Position numbers and translations under genes: made by a program | The notes under the pieces: model-generated | The model's database searches: none | Seen by the model: the letters and a program-made list of their open reading frames with translations, nothing else | What the model was told of the DNA's origin: nothing | Shown here: piece after piece, positions 51,861 through 60,121 of the stretch | Layout: every line of letters begins with the position of its first letter | How positions within the stretch are numbered: position 1 is the stretch's first letter | Assembly (NCBI GenBank): GCA_945957365.1 | Contig: CAMFKI010000002.1 | Location: 372,001-436,000, forward strand | Source: an uncultured Alphaproteobacteria bacterium | GTDB lineage: Bacteria; Pseudomonadota; Alphaproteobacteria; Rhizobiales; Aestuariivirgaceae | Direction: 5' to 3' | DNA: 64,000 nt

Positions 51861-52641
51861 GTCCGCCATCGATGGTCAGAATCTCGCCGGTCGTGAAGCT
51901 CGCGGCGTCCGAGGCGAGGTAGATCGTTGCTCCGACCAGCTCCTCTACGCTGCCGATGCGGTTCTGCACCGCCCCCTTGGCCCACTGGTTGTTGACGACG
52001 TCCGGATGTTCGCGCAGCACGTCTTGCGTCAACTCCGTCAGAACGTAGCCCGGTGCGATGGCATTGACCCTGATGTTGTGTTCGGCCCATTCGGTGGCCA
52101 GGCACTTCGTCAGCATGTGTACGCCGGCCTTCGAGACATTGTAGGCCGCGTGGCGGAAAGGCCAGTTCACGATGCGGCCGGACATCGATCCCACCGAGAT
52201 AATGCTGCCGGATTTCTGCGCGATCATCCAGCGCCCGACGGCGCGCGACATGAGGAACACGCCGTCGAGATTTACCGCCATGGTGCTTCGCCAGTCATCG
52301 AGTGAGCAGTCTTCCGCATTGGCGGGCAACACGATGCCGGCATTGTTGACGAGAATGTCGATCCGGCCCCACGCGGCGGCGACCTCCTCCGCAATGCGAT
52401 TTGTGTCCGCTTCACGGGAGACGTCGGCCTTGATCACCAGCGCTTTGCGGCCGGCGGCGCGAATCTCCTGGGCCACGGATTCGGCGCGGTCCACGGTCGA
52501 CTTGACGACGATGGCGACATCAGCACCATGTGCGGCGAGGCCCTCTGCCAGCGCCTTGCCGATGCCCCGGGAGCCGCCCGTGACGATTGCCGTCCTGCCT
52601 TCGAGGCTGAAGATCTGGCGATAGTTGGCGATCTCGGACAT
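51847..52641 (-). CDS. Short-chain dehydrogenase/reductase
   Basis: A 264-residue classical SDR: TGGSRGIGKALAEGLAAHG (cofactor), NNAGI, catalytic Ser, Tyr-x3-Lys in AAYNVSKAG, and GGLTLR at the C-terminus. Oxidises or reduces a secondary alcohol. ATG at 52641 is chosen because the family similarity starts there; the open frame continues 23 codons upstream. 40 bp after the iron-dependent dehydrogenase gene. Confidence 0.88.
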   Translation of the reverse strand: MSEIANYRQIFSLEGRTAIVTGGSRGIGKALAEGLAAHGADVAIVVKSTVDRAESVAQEIRAAGRKALVIKADVSREADTNRIAEEVAAAWGRIDILVNNAGIVLPANAEDCSLDDWRSTMAVNLDGVFLMSRAVGRWMIAQKSGSIISVGSMSGRIVNWPFRHAAYNVSKAGVHMLTKCLATEWAEHNIRVNAIAPGYVLTELTQDVLREHPDVVNNQWAKGAVQNRIGSVEELVGATIYLASDAASFTTGEILTIDGGLTLR

Positions 52642-52681
52642 GAATTTCCCCTGGGTTGTCGTTCGGTTCGTCGCGTCGCTG

Positions 52682-53794
52682 TCAGGCGGAGTCGCGCAGC
52701 ATCGCCACATAGTCGTCTGGCGTTGCCGGCCGCGGATTGGTGGCGTGGCAATGGTCCTTCATCGCGTCTTCCGCCACCGGCCGCAGCATGTCCTCGGTCA
52801 CGCCCATGGCGGTCAGGCCCGACGGCATGCCGAGGCGCTGGTTGAGCTTCGCCACGGCGATGTCCGGCGCTTCGCCGAAGAATGCATGAAGCCGGTCCCA
52901 CTTGTCGCTGATCGCGGAGCGGTTGAAGCGCAGCACCGCGGGCATCAGCACGGCGTTGAGCGTGCCGTGATGAAGGTTGAGCTGGCGGATGGCGCCGAGC
53001 GGGTGGGTGAGGGCATGGACGGCCCCCAGACCCTTCTGGAAGGCGAGCGCACCTTCGAGCGCGCAGACCATCATGTCGTTGCGGGCTGTCTTGTTGGCGC
53101 CATCCCGGGTAGCAACCTCGATCGAACGCCAGCCGCGTGCCAGACCGTCGAGTGCGATTGCATCGGCGGGCGGATTGAAGGCGGGCGCCATGAAGGTTTC
53201 GAGGCAGTGCGAGATCGCGTCCATCCCCGTTGCGGCGGTGAGGCCAGGCGGCAGGCCATAGGTGAGTTCCGGGTCGCATAGGGCGATCGAGGGCAGCATG
53301 TGGGGCGAGATGATGCCGAGCTTGCGGCCCTCGGCCGTGATGATCACGGCAGCGCGCCCCACCTCGGAGCCGGTGCCGGCCGTGGTCGGAATGGCGACCA
53401 GGGGGCAGATGCGGCTGTGGATGCGAGGCAGGCCGCCGGCGACCAGCGTATATTGCGCAAGCGGCCCGTCGTGGCCCGTCAGCAGCCGCACGCCCTTGGC
53501 AAGGTCCAGGGCCGAGCCGCCTCCCAGCCCGACAATACCATCGCAGCCCTCGGCCCTGTACCGGGCGAGAGCCTCCAGCACCGCGTCTTCGGTCGGGTTG
53601 GCGGGCGTGCCGTCGAAAATGGCGGGCGGTGCGGTCAGCATCCCGGCGATGCGTGACACCAACCCCGTGGCGACGAGCCCGCGGTCGGTGCAGAGCAGGG
53701 GGCGTTTCACGCCAAGCAGGTCGAGGAATTCCTGTAGCCTCGAGACCTGCCCCTCGCCGAACTCCACGCGAGTCAGATAGGTGATGGTGCTCAT
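52682..53794 (-). CDS. Iron-containing alcohol dehydrogenase
   Basis: A 370-residue group III dehydrogenase: GLGGGSALDLAKGVRLL (NAD), TTAGTGSEVGRAAVI, and the metal ligands in MDAISHCLETF, GAVHALTHPLGA and LHHGTLNAVLMP. Works with the SDR downstream in a two-gene operon divergent from a GntR regulator. Maleylacetate reductases share this fold, but the active site is of the alcohol dehydrogenase type. Substrate unknown. Confidence 0.9.
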   Translation of the reverse strand: MSTITYLTRVEFGEGQVSRLQEFLDLLGVKRPLLCTDRGLVATGLVSRIAGMLTAPPAIFDGTPANPTEDAVLEALARYRAEGCDGIVGLGGGSALDLAKGVRLLTGHDGPLAQYTLVAGGLPRIHSRICPLVAIPTTAGTGSEVGRAAVIITAEGRKLGIISPHMLPSIALCDPELTYGLPPGLTAATGMDAISHCLETFMAPAFNPPADAIALDGLARGWRSIEVATRDGANKTARNDMMVCALEGALAFQKGLGAVHALTHPLGAIRQLNLHHGTLNAVLMPAVLRFNRSAISDKWDRLHAFFGEAPDIAVAKLNQRLGMPSGLTAMGVTEDMLRPVAEDAMKDHCHATNPRPATPDDYVAMLRDSA

Positions 53795-53898
53795 GGACGG
53801 TCTTTCCGCTTGTTTGGGCTACTGATATATGAGTTACTAGACGCAGAACGGCGGTGTTGTGTCAAATCTGTTTTGGATAACTTAAAATCATCAGGATC

Positions 53899-54600
53899 AT
53901 GACCGAGAAAGTCTCCGGCAAACCGGATCAGATATATGAGTGGTTGCGGCGTGCCATCGTCCGGCTGGAGATGGAACCGGGTGCGGCAATCTCCGAGAAG
54001 GAGCTGTGCGGTCGCTTCGAGGTGTCCCGGACCCCGGTCCGCGAGGCGCTGCAGCGGTTGGCCGAAGAAGACCTCGTCGACATCCACCCCCATTCCGGCA
54101 CCTGGGTCAGCCGCATCTCCTTCGCCCTGGCCGAGGAGGGGTTCGTGCTGCGCCGTGCGCTCGAAGTGGAAAGCGTGCGCAAGGCCGCGATGGTGATCAC
54201 GGATGCGGGTGTTTCCGACCTCGATGGCCTGATCGCCCGCATGCGCCAGATCCTGCGCGAGGACCGGCTGGCGGACTACCTTGAGGTCGACGATGCCTTC
54301 CACGCCGCCATCGCGCGGATCAGCGGCTATCCCCGCATCTGGAAGTTCATCGGGCTTGCCAAGGTGCAACTCGACCGGCTGCGCCAGCTCTCCGCTCCAG
54401 TGCCCGGTCACCTCGCCGAGGTCACCGAGCAGCATGTCGCCATCGCGCAGGCGCTGGCGCGCCGCAATGCCACCCAGGCCGAGCTGGCCATGCGCATCCA
54501 CCTCGATTCATCCTTCGAGGTGATGGCGGCGCTCTATCCCGGCCAGCAGGCGATGTTTGCCGAGGCCGGAAAGCCAGATGATATCGTGAGGGCCGGATGA
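53899..54600 (+). CDS. GntR/FCD family regulator
   Basis: A 233-residue FadR-type regulator with an N-terminal winged helix (ISEKELCGRFEVSRTPVREALQRLAEEDLVDIHPHSGTWV) and a C-terminal FCD domain with DDAFHAAIARISG and HVAIAQALARRN. It lies between the divergent dehydrogenase operon and the GMC oxidoreductase gene (ATGA overlap), so it probably controls both. The 11-mer GATATATGAGT occurs at 53824-53834 and 53931-53941. Confidence 0.9.
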   Translation: MTEKVSGKPDQIYEWLRRAIVRLEMEPGAAISEKELCGRFEVSRTPVREALQRLAEEDLVDIHPHSGTWVSRISFALAEEGFVLRRALEVESVRKAAMVITDAGVSDLDGLIARMRQILREDRLADYLEVDDAFHAAIARISGYPRIWKFIGLAKVQLDRLRQLSAPVPGHLAEVTEQHVAIAQALARRNATQAELAMRIHLDSSFEVMAALYPGQQAMFAEAGKPDDIVRAG

Positions 54601-56156
54601 GCGGCGTCAAGTCTTCCTACGACGTGGTAATCGTCGGCGCGGGCGTGGGTGGCGGCGCGATGGCCAATCGCCTGGGCCGTGCCGGCCTGAAGGTGCTGGT
54701 GATCGAGCGCGGCATCCGGCTGCCACGCGAGGCCGACAACTGGAGTGTGAAGGCGGTCTTTCATGACCGCAAGTATTCGACGCGCGAAACCTGGCGCGAT
54801 CGCAACGGCGCCGAGTTCACGCCCTCGACGTATTATTATGTCGGCGGCAATTCCAAGTTCTTCGGCACCGCCACGCTGCGCTTCCGCGAGCAGGACTTCG
54901 AGGGCCTCGAACACGAGGCGGGAAAAACTCCGCGCTGGCCCATCCGCTATGCCGATCTCGAGCCCTACTACGCCATAGCCGAGCAGCTGATGGGCACCCA
55001 TGGCGAGGCGGGGCACGACCCCACCGAGCCGCCGCGCTCCGGGCCCTTCCCCTATCCGGCCATCGGCCATGAGCCTGAAATCGAGGCATTCAACGTGAAG
55101 CTCCGGGCCAAGGGGCTTCATCCCTTCCCGTTGCCGGTCGCGATCGATCTCCATCCAGGCGGCACGTGCATCCGCTGCCGCACTTGCGACGGCTTTGCCT
55201 GCAAACTCGGCGCGAAGAACGACGCGGAGGTGCGTCTCGTCGATCCAGCGCTGGCCACCGGCAATGTCGACCTGATCCTCGAGACCTATGTTCATCGCTT
55301 CGTTACCGACGCGTCCGGACGCCGTGTCACCGGAGTGGAGGTGGAACAGAAGGGCGAGCGCAAGGTGATCGCGGCAGAGATATTCATTTCCAGCGCCGGC
55401 GCCATCAACTCGGCAGCGCTGCTGCTGCGTTCCGCCAATGAGCGTCACCCCACGGGGCTTGGCAATTCCTCCGACCAGCTCGGCCGCAACTACATGGCTC
55501 ACAACAATACCGCGATGATGGCGGTCAATCCGCTGCGGAAGAACCATGTCGTCTTCCAGAAGTCGCTGTGCATCAACGATTTCTACCTGAAGAACAACGT
55601 CAGGCCCTATCCGCTCGGCAACGTGCAGGGGCTGGGCAAGCTGCAGGGCGGCATGCTCACCGCCAACATGCGCTGGATGCCTGAGAGCTTGATGAGCTGG
55701 TTCGCAGAACGCAGCGTCGACTGGTGGATTATGTCCGAAGACCTGCCCGATCCAGGCAACCGGGTCACGGTGGATGGCGATGGCAAGATCCGGGTTTCCT
55801 ACACGCCGAACAACCTCACATCCCACGGCGAACTGGTCAGCTACTGGACCAGGCTGATGAAGGGCCTGGGCTACCCCATCGTCATCACTCAGAAGATGGA
55901 CATCACGGTGGCGATGCACCAGTGCGGAACCGCCCGCTTCGGCGATGACCCAGCGACATCGGTGCTCGATCCCAACTGCAAGGCCTGGGACCTCGATAAC
56001 CTCTATGTCGTCGATGCGTCCTTCCTGCCCTCGTCGACAGCTGTAAATCCCTCGCTCACCATCGTGGCTCAGGCGGCAAGGACGGCTGATCACTTGCTCA
56101 GGGATGTGTTCTTGGTGCGGGACCATCTGCAGCCTGGTCAATGGCCGCGGGCCTAG
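54597..56156 (+). CDS. GMC family FAD-dependent oxidoreductase
   Basis: A 519-residue protein of the BetA/choline-dehydrogenase-like COG2303 group: FAD motif VVIVGAGVGGGAMANRLGRAGLKVLVIERG at the N-terminus, a four-cysteine motif GGTCIRCRTCDGFACKLGAKNDAE at about 190 (CxxCxxCxxxxC), and the C-terminal MHQCGTARFG and SSTAVNPSLTIVAQA blocks with the active-site region. Oxidises an alcohol with FAD as cofactor and a quinone or cytochrome as acceptor. No signal peptide. Coupled to the GntR gene. Confidence 0.88.
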   Translation: MSGVKSSYDVVIVGAGVGGGAMANRLGRAGLKVLVIERGIRLPREADNWSVKAVFHDRKYSTRETWRDRNGAEFTPSTYYYVGGNSKFFGTATLRFREQDFEGLEHEAGKTPRWPIRYADLEPYYAIAEQLMGTHGEAGHDPTEPPRSGPFPYPAIGHEPEIEAFNVKLRAKGLHPFPLPVAIDLHPGGTCIRCRTCDGFACKLGAKNDAEVRLVDPALATGNVDLILETYVHRFVTDASGRRVTGVEVEQKGERKVIAAEIFISSAGAINSAALLLRSANERHPTGLGNSSDQLGRNYMAHNNTAMMAVNPLRKNHVVFQKSLCINDFYLKNNVRPYPLGNVQGLGKLQGGMLTANMRWMPESLMSWFAERSVDWWIMSEDLPDPGNRVTVDGDGKIRVSYTPNNLTSHGELVSYWTRLMKGLGYPIVITQKMDITVAMHQCGTARFGDDPATSVLDPNCKAWDLDNLYVVDASFLPSSTAVNPSLTIVAQAARTADHLLRDVFLVRDHLQPGQWPRA

Positions 56157-56370
56157 GCTCTCATGCTAACAGGCGAGAGGGTTCGGATCCCGCCGCGGGC
56201 CAACGCGACGGTGATCCGTGCGGCTGCCGTTCACCCAAGGGAGACATTCGAACAGTCATGTGGATGGCGCGTACGATAGTTTAGATTTCTGGTTCTCTCG
56301 CTTGGACGCCATTTGGATGTCGAACACAGCAGTGGTCGACACGTGTCGATGCTAAACCATTGAAATTGAT

Positions 56371-56447
56371 TGGCGCGCCCGACAGGATTCGAACCCATGA
56401 CCCCCAGATTCGTAGTCTGGTGCTCTATCCAGCTGAGCTACGGGCGC
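56371..56447 (-). tRNA. tRNA-Arg (anticodon ACG)
   Basis: 77-nt cloverleaf on the minus strand: acceptor GCGCCCG/CGGGCGC, D-arm AGCTCAGCTGGATAGAGC, anticodon stem CCAGA/TCTGG with loop CTACGAA (anticodon ACG), T-arm GGGTTCGAATCC. The CCA end is encoded. tRNA-Arg genes are common integration sites, but I see no integrase or repeat at this one. Confidence 0.97.
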
Positions 56448-56700
56448 TGACCGGGGCTGTCTCTAGTCTGATATGGCGTCGAATGCAAGCGCGTTTCGGG
56501 TTCCGTGAGAGGGTTGCGCCGTCTCTCGCGCCGCGGCTGAACCTCGTTCCAGAACAATCGCTTCCGGCCTGGGCCCCGAAGACGGGATGACGCCGGTGCG
56601 GCGCGCCCGTGATGCGGCGCCTGGACAGCATTGCAACACCTCCGGGCAAGCTTGGACGGCTAGGGCTGGGACTTCGCCATGGTGGCTTTGATCCGGAATA

Positions 56701-59115
56701 ATGCTTTTGAGGCATGCGCTTCGTGGGGGAGTGCCTGGTCTTGCAATCCTGCTCACGCTTCTCCTTGCGACAAGGACCGGGGATGGCGGGCAATCCTTAC
56801 CGGTTGTCTGGCATGCGGCGTGCCTGCGCTGCTGCTGCGCGCCGCCTCGCGCCAGCCCCGAACCCCCAGAAATCCCAGAACCCCCAGAACCCCCAGAACG
56901 CAATGTCACGATCGTGCTGAAACAGGCCGGCCCGGGCGGGGCCGATGCGGGGGTGCCCGGGGCAGGGCCCCCGGCGGGCCTCGCAACCTTCCCCGCCCCG
57001 CCGCGGCGCAGTCTGCGCGCCGGCGCGGTCGCCATGGCGGACTCGCCGCGGACGCGCGTCAGCCGCCCGCCCGCCACCACCATCGTCATGCTCCCGGCAT
57101 CCATCCCGGCCATGGATACGGCCCAGGTGCTGCCCGCGATCGGCGAGGATCCCGCGCCGGTTCCCCCTCAGGACGTGGCGGACGGTGGCGAGGTCGATGG
57201 CAGGACGCTGCGCAATGCGCTTGCCGCCATGGCGGTCGGCGCGGTGGCCGATCGCATGCGGCCCTCGCGCCTGCTGGGCGGTGCGGCTTCGGACCCGCTC
57301 CTCGGCGGCACGCTGGACGGTCTCTGGGGACTGGCCCCGCAGGCGGCGATGAGCCTCATCGTCGGCGGCGGCGCGCCCGGCGCCCGGCGGATGGCGAGAG
57401 GGGCGGCGCGAGTCGTGGCTGCGGCCGCCAACCGGCAAATGGCCAGCCTGATGGAAGACGCCACCCGCTATGGCGTGGACAACGCCATCCCCTTCCTGCG
57501 CAACCTCGAGGTGGCGGCCGAATGGTATCCCGGCGCCCGCCCCAGCCTCGAGGCCCGCACCATCGACACGCTGTTCCAGTCGCAGGCCATGGACCATACC
57601 GTCTTCCTGCAGGCCTCGGTGCAATCGGACATCCGCGACACGACCGCCAACATCGGCATCGGCTATCGCTACCGGATGCCCGACAGCCCCTGGATGCTGG
57701 GCGTCAACGCCTTCTACGACCGGGCATTTCAGATCGGCCATGAACGCATGAGCATCGGGCTCGAAGCCTCCAACGGCGATTTCACCGTGTTCGGAAACCG
57801 ATACGTCGCCCTCAGCGGCTGGACCGGAAAAAATGCCGATTTCGACGAGCGTCCTCTGTCCGGCTGGGACGCCGGGCTCGCCGGGCCGGTGCCCGGCCTC
57901 GAGGACCTCACCGTCTCGCTCGCGGCCTTCCGCTGGGAACAGCATACGGAACACGACAGGACCGGCCTGAGGCTGACGGCGGATTACGACGTCAGCCCCG
58001 CGCTGCAATTCGGCGCAATGCTGTCCGCCGATGACAGCGGCGACGTCAGGGCCGGGCTGCGGCTGAGCTTCCAGTTCGGCGCCGATGCGTTCGGCGGCAA
58101 CGACGTGGCGCCTCCCACCGGGCGCGACCGCCGTCTCGATTTCGTCAACCGCGACAACCATATCCGCACCGAGAAGCGCGCGGTGCCGCACGACTATGCG
58201 ATCCAGTTCTCCGTTCCCGAGGTCGATGCATCGAACCAGTCGTCGCTGGCCTTCGCACTCTCCGGAGCGCCGCTGTCGTCGCGCTACGACTACCAGATCG
58301 TCAGCTCCGGCGGTGGAGACCCCATTGTCGGCTCCGGTCCGGTGGCGGGCGATCCGCAGCCCGTGTCGGGGATCGACGTCTCGGGTCTTCCCGATGGCAC
58401 GCTCACCGTCACCCTGCAGGTCACGTCGAAGCAGGGCGCTCACGGGCCGAAGGTCACGGCCCAGATCGCCAAGTCCACCGCAGCCCTCGGCGTGTCCACC
58501 TCGACGCCGTCGGCCGATCCCACCAATCTCAGCCCCATCGCCTTCACCATCCGCTTCAGCCAGCCGGTGAGCGGCTTCGAGCTCTCCGATCTCGCGGTGA
58601 CCAACGGCACGGCGACAAATCTGCGCAGCTCCGACAACGCCACATGGACCGTCGATGTCAGCCCCGCCGGTCAGGGCGCGGTGGAACTGGCGATTCCGGC
58701 GGGAGTCGCTACCGGCAGCACCGGTGCGGCCAACGGCGCGTCCAACGCCACGCGCGTCGTCTATGACAGTGCCGGCCCTGCGGGCTATGCCGTGGCCTTC
58801 CTGGCGAGCCCCCACGACGCCACCGGCTTCGAGATCAGCGGCGCCGAACTGGGCAGCGCCTACAGCTTCACCATCAGCAGTTCGGCGGGCGGCGCGCCCG
58901 TCACCGGGAGCGGCGTCATTGCGGCGAACCGCCAGCAGGTCTCGGGTCTCGATCTCTCGGGACTTCCCGATGGCACGCTGACGCTGTCCCTCACCCTCAC
59001 CGATGCGCTGGGCAATGCCGGCGCGCCCGCAACCGACACGCTGGCAAAGACCGGCGCCGGCCCGGTGATCATCGCCGTCACGCCACCCGCCGCAGGAGAC
59101 TATGATGATCTCTAG
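56701..59115 (+). CDS. Inverse autotransporter (intimin/invasin-like) beta-barrel protein with Ig-like passenger
   Basis: An 804-residue protein: an N-terminal hydrophobic export segment, a Pro/Glu repeat at about 52-66 (PEPPEIPEPPEPPE), an inverse-autotransporter barrel at about 262-480 (FLRNLEVAAEWYPGARPSLEARTIDTLFQ, GVNAFYDR, WDAGLAGPVPGLEDL), the DFVNRDNHIRTEKR linker and two to three Ig-like modules. The barrel should sit in the outer membrane with the passenger outside. The C-terminus GPVIIAVTPPAAGDYDDL matches the first strand of a bacterial Ig-like repeat, cut off by the stop. The stop overlaps the next gene by 14 bp. Confidence 0.82.
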   Translation: MLLRHALRGGVPGLAILLTLLLATRTGDGGQSLPVVWHAACLRCCCAPPRASPEPPEIPEPPEPPERNVTIVLKQAGPGGADAGVPGAGPPAGLATFPAPPRRSLRAGAVAMADSPRTRVSRPPATTIVMLPASIPAMDTAQVLPAIGEDPAPVPPQDVADGGEVDGRTLRNALAAMAVGAVADRMRPSRLLGGAASDPLLGGTLDGLWGLAPQAAMSLIVGGGAPGARRMARGAARVVAAAANRQMASLMEDATRYGVDNAIPFLRNLEVAAEWYPGARPSLEARTIDTLFQSQAMDHTVFLQASVQSDIRDTTANIGIGYRYRMPDSPWMLGVNAFYDRAFQIGHERMSIGLEASNGDFTVFGNRYVALSGWTGKNADFDERPLSGWDAGLAGPVPGLEDLTVSLAAFRWEQHTEHDRTGLRLTADYDVSPALQFGAMLSADDSGDVRAGLRLSFQFGADAFGGNDVAPPTGRDRRLDFVNRDNHIRTEKRAVPHDYAIQFSVPEVDASNQSSLAFALSGAPLSSRYDYQIVSSGGGDPIVGSGPVAGDPQPVSGIDVSGLPDGTLTVTLQVTSKQGAHGPKVTAQIAKSTAALGVSTSTPSADPTNLSPIAFTIRFSQPVSGFELSDLAVTNGTATNLRSSDNATWTVDVSPAGQGAVELAIPAGVATGSTGAANGASNATRVVYDSAGPAGYAVAFLASPHDATGFEISGAELGSAYSFTISSSAGGAPVTGSGVIAANRQQVSGLDLSGLPDGTLTLSLTLTDALGNAGAPATDTLAKTGAGPVIIAVTPPAAGDYDDL

Positions 59116-60121
59116 ACCCCAAATCCGCCGCCGCGCCGCCGTCCTGCTCGCATCGCTCTGCCTTCTCAACACCACGGCGGATGCCGCGACGCTGAACTTC
59201 ACGCTCACCACCAGCAAGCCTGTCGCCGTCACCGGCACGCCGCGATTGGCCATCGATGTGGGTGGCGTCACGCGCTATGCCACCTATGCCGGGGGTTCCG
59301 GCACCAGTTCGCTCACCTTCTCCTACGCGGTGCAGGCGCGCGACTTCGATGCCAACGGCATCGCACTCGTCTCGCCGCTCGATCTCAATGGCGGCAGCCT
59401 GGTCGATGGCGCGGGCAATCCCGCCACCAATCTCGGCTTCACCCTTCCCGACACGTCGGGCATCCGCATCCAGACCTATACCGCCGCCTTCTCCACCGTC
59501 CCCGTCACCGCAGCCAACAAGACCGCCGTGGGCTTCACCATCGCCAAGGCGCCGCAGGGCGGCACCTATGACTACACCATCACCTCGAGCGGCGGGGCGG
59601 GCACGGTCACGGGCACCGGCACCATCGCCAGCAGTGCCCAGGCCGTGACCGGCGTCGACGTATCGAGCCTGCCCAGCGGCACGCTCACCCTCGCCGTCAC
59701 CGTCACCACGGCCGCGGGTGGCACGGGTGCGGCGCGCCAGGCCACCACCTCCTATGACGGGTTGCCGCCCACGGGCTACAGCGCTGCCTTCCTCACCGGC
59801 ACGGTGACGGTCGCCAACAGCACCGCCGCCGGCTTCCAGATCACCGGCGGCGAAATGGGCGCGAGCTACAGCTTCACCATCAGCAGTTCGGGCGGCGGCA
59901 CGCCGGTCACCGGATCGGGTACCGTCACCGCCGATCCGCAGCAGGTCACCGGGCTCGATCTCTCGGGCCTCGGCGATGGCACGCTCACCCTGTCGCTCAC
60001 GCTCAGCGACAGCACCGGCAACGCCGGCAGCGCCGCAACCGCCACGGCGACCAAGGACACGCTCGCCCCCACCATCGTCTCGGTCACGCCGCCGGCAAAT
60101 GGCACCTATGACGACCTCTAG
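59102..60121 (+). CDS. Secreted Ig-like-repeat protein, central unit of the surface operon
   Basis: A 339-residue protein with signal peptide ending ..TADA (residues about 1-28). It then begins part-way into an Ig-like module: ATLNFTLTTSKPVAVTGTPRLAIDVGGVTRYATYAGGSG. Other modules follow (residues about 120-330). It ends APTIVSVTPPANGTYDDL, which is the first strand of the next such module. Predicted periplasmic or surface location. Its start and end overlap its neighbours by the same 14 bp pattern. Confidence 0.78.
   Translation: MMISRPQIRRRAAVLLASLCLLNTTADAATLNFTLTTSKPVAVTGTPRLAIDVGGVTRYATYAGGSGTSSLTFSYAVQARDFDANGIALVSPLDLNGGSLVDGAGNPATNLGFTLPDTSGIRIQTYTAAFSTVPVTAANKTAVGFTIAKAPQGGTYDYTITSSGGAGTVTGTGTIASSAQAVTGVDVSSLPSGTLTLAVTVTTAAGGTGAARQATTSYDGLPPTGYSAAFLTGTVTVANSTAAGFQITGGEMGASYSFTISSSGGGTPVTGSGTVTADPQQVTGLDLSGLGDGTLTLSLTLSDSTGNAGSAATATATKDTLAPTIVSVTPPANGTYDDL

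Noticed and set aside
56371..56447. Genomic island inserted at the tRNA-Arg gene
   Set aside because: No integrase, no direct repeat of the tRNA 3' end and no mobile genes on either side in this window.
56360..56590. Plus-strand open frame reading APDRIRTHDPQIRSLVLYPAELRALT
   Set aside because: It is the antisense of the tRNA-Arg gene, a well-known false protein.
56863..56900. CRISPR-like or VNTR repeat in the Pro/Glu coding segment
   Set aside because: Short imperfect coding repeat for PEPPE units; no spacers and only a few copies.
56797..59271. 824-codon minus-strand open frame opposite the autotransporter
   Set aside because: A mirror of GC-rich coding on the plus strand, rich in Arg/Gly/Ala without domains; the plus strand carries signal peptides, barrel and Ig motifs.
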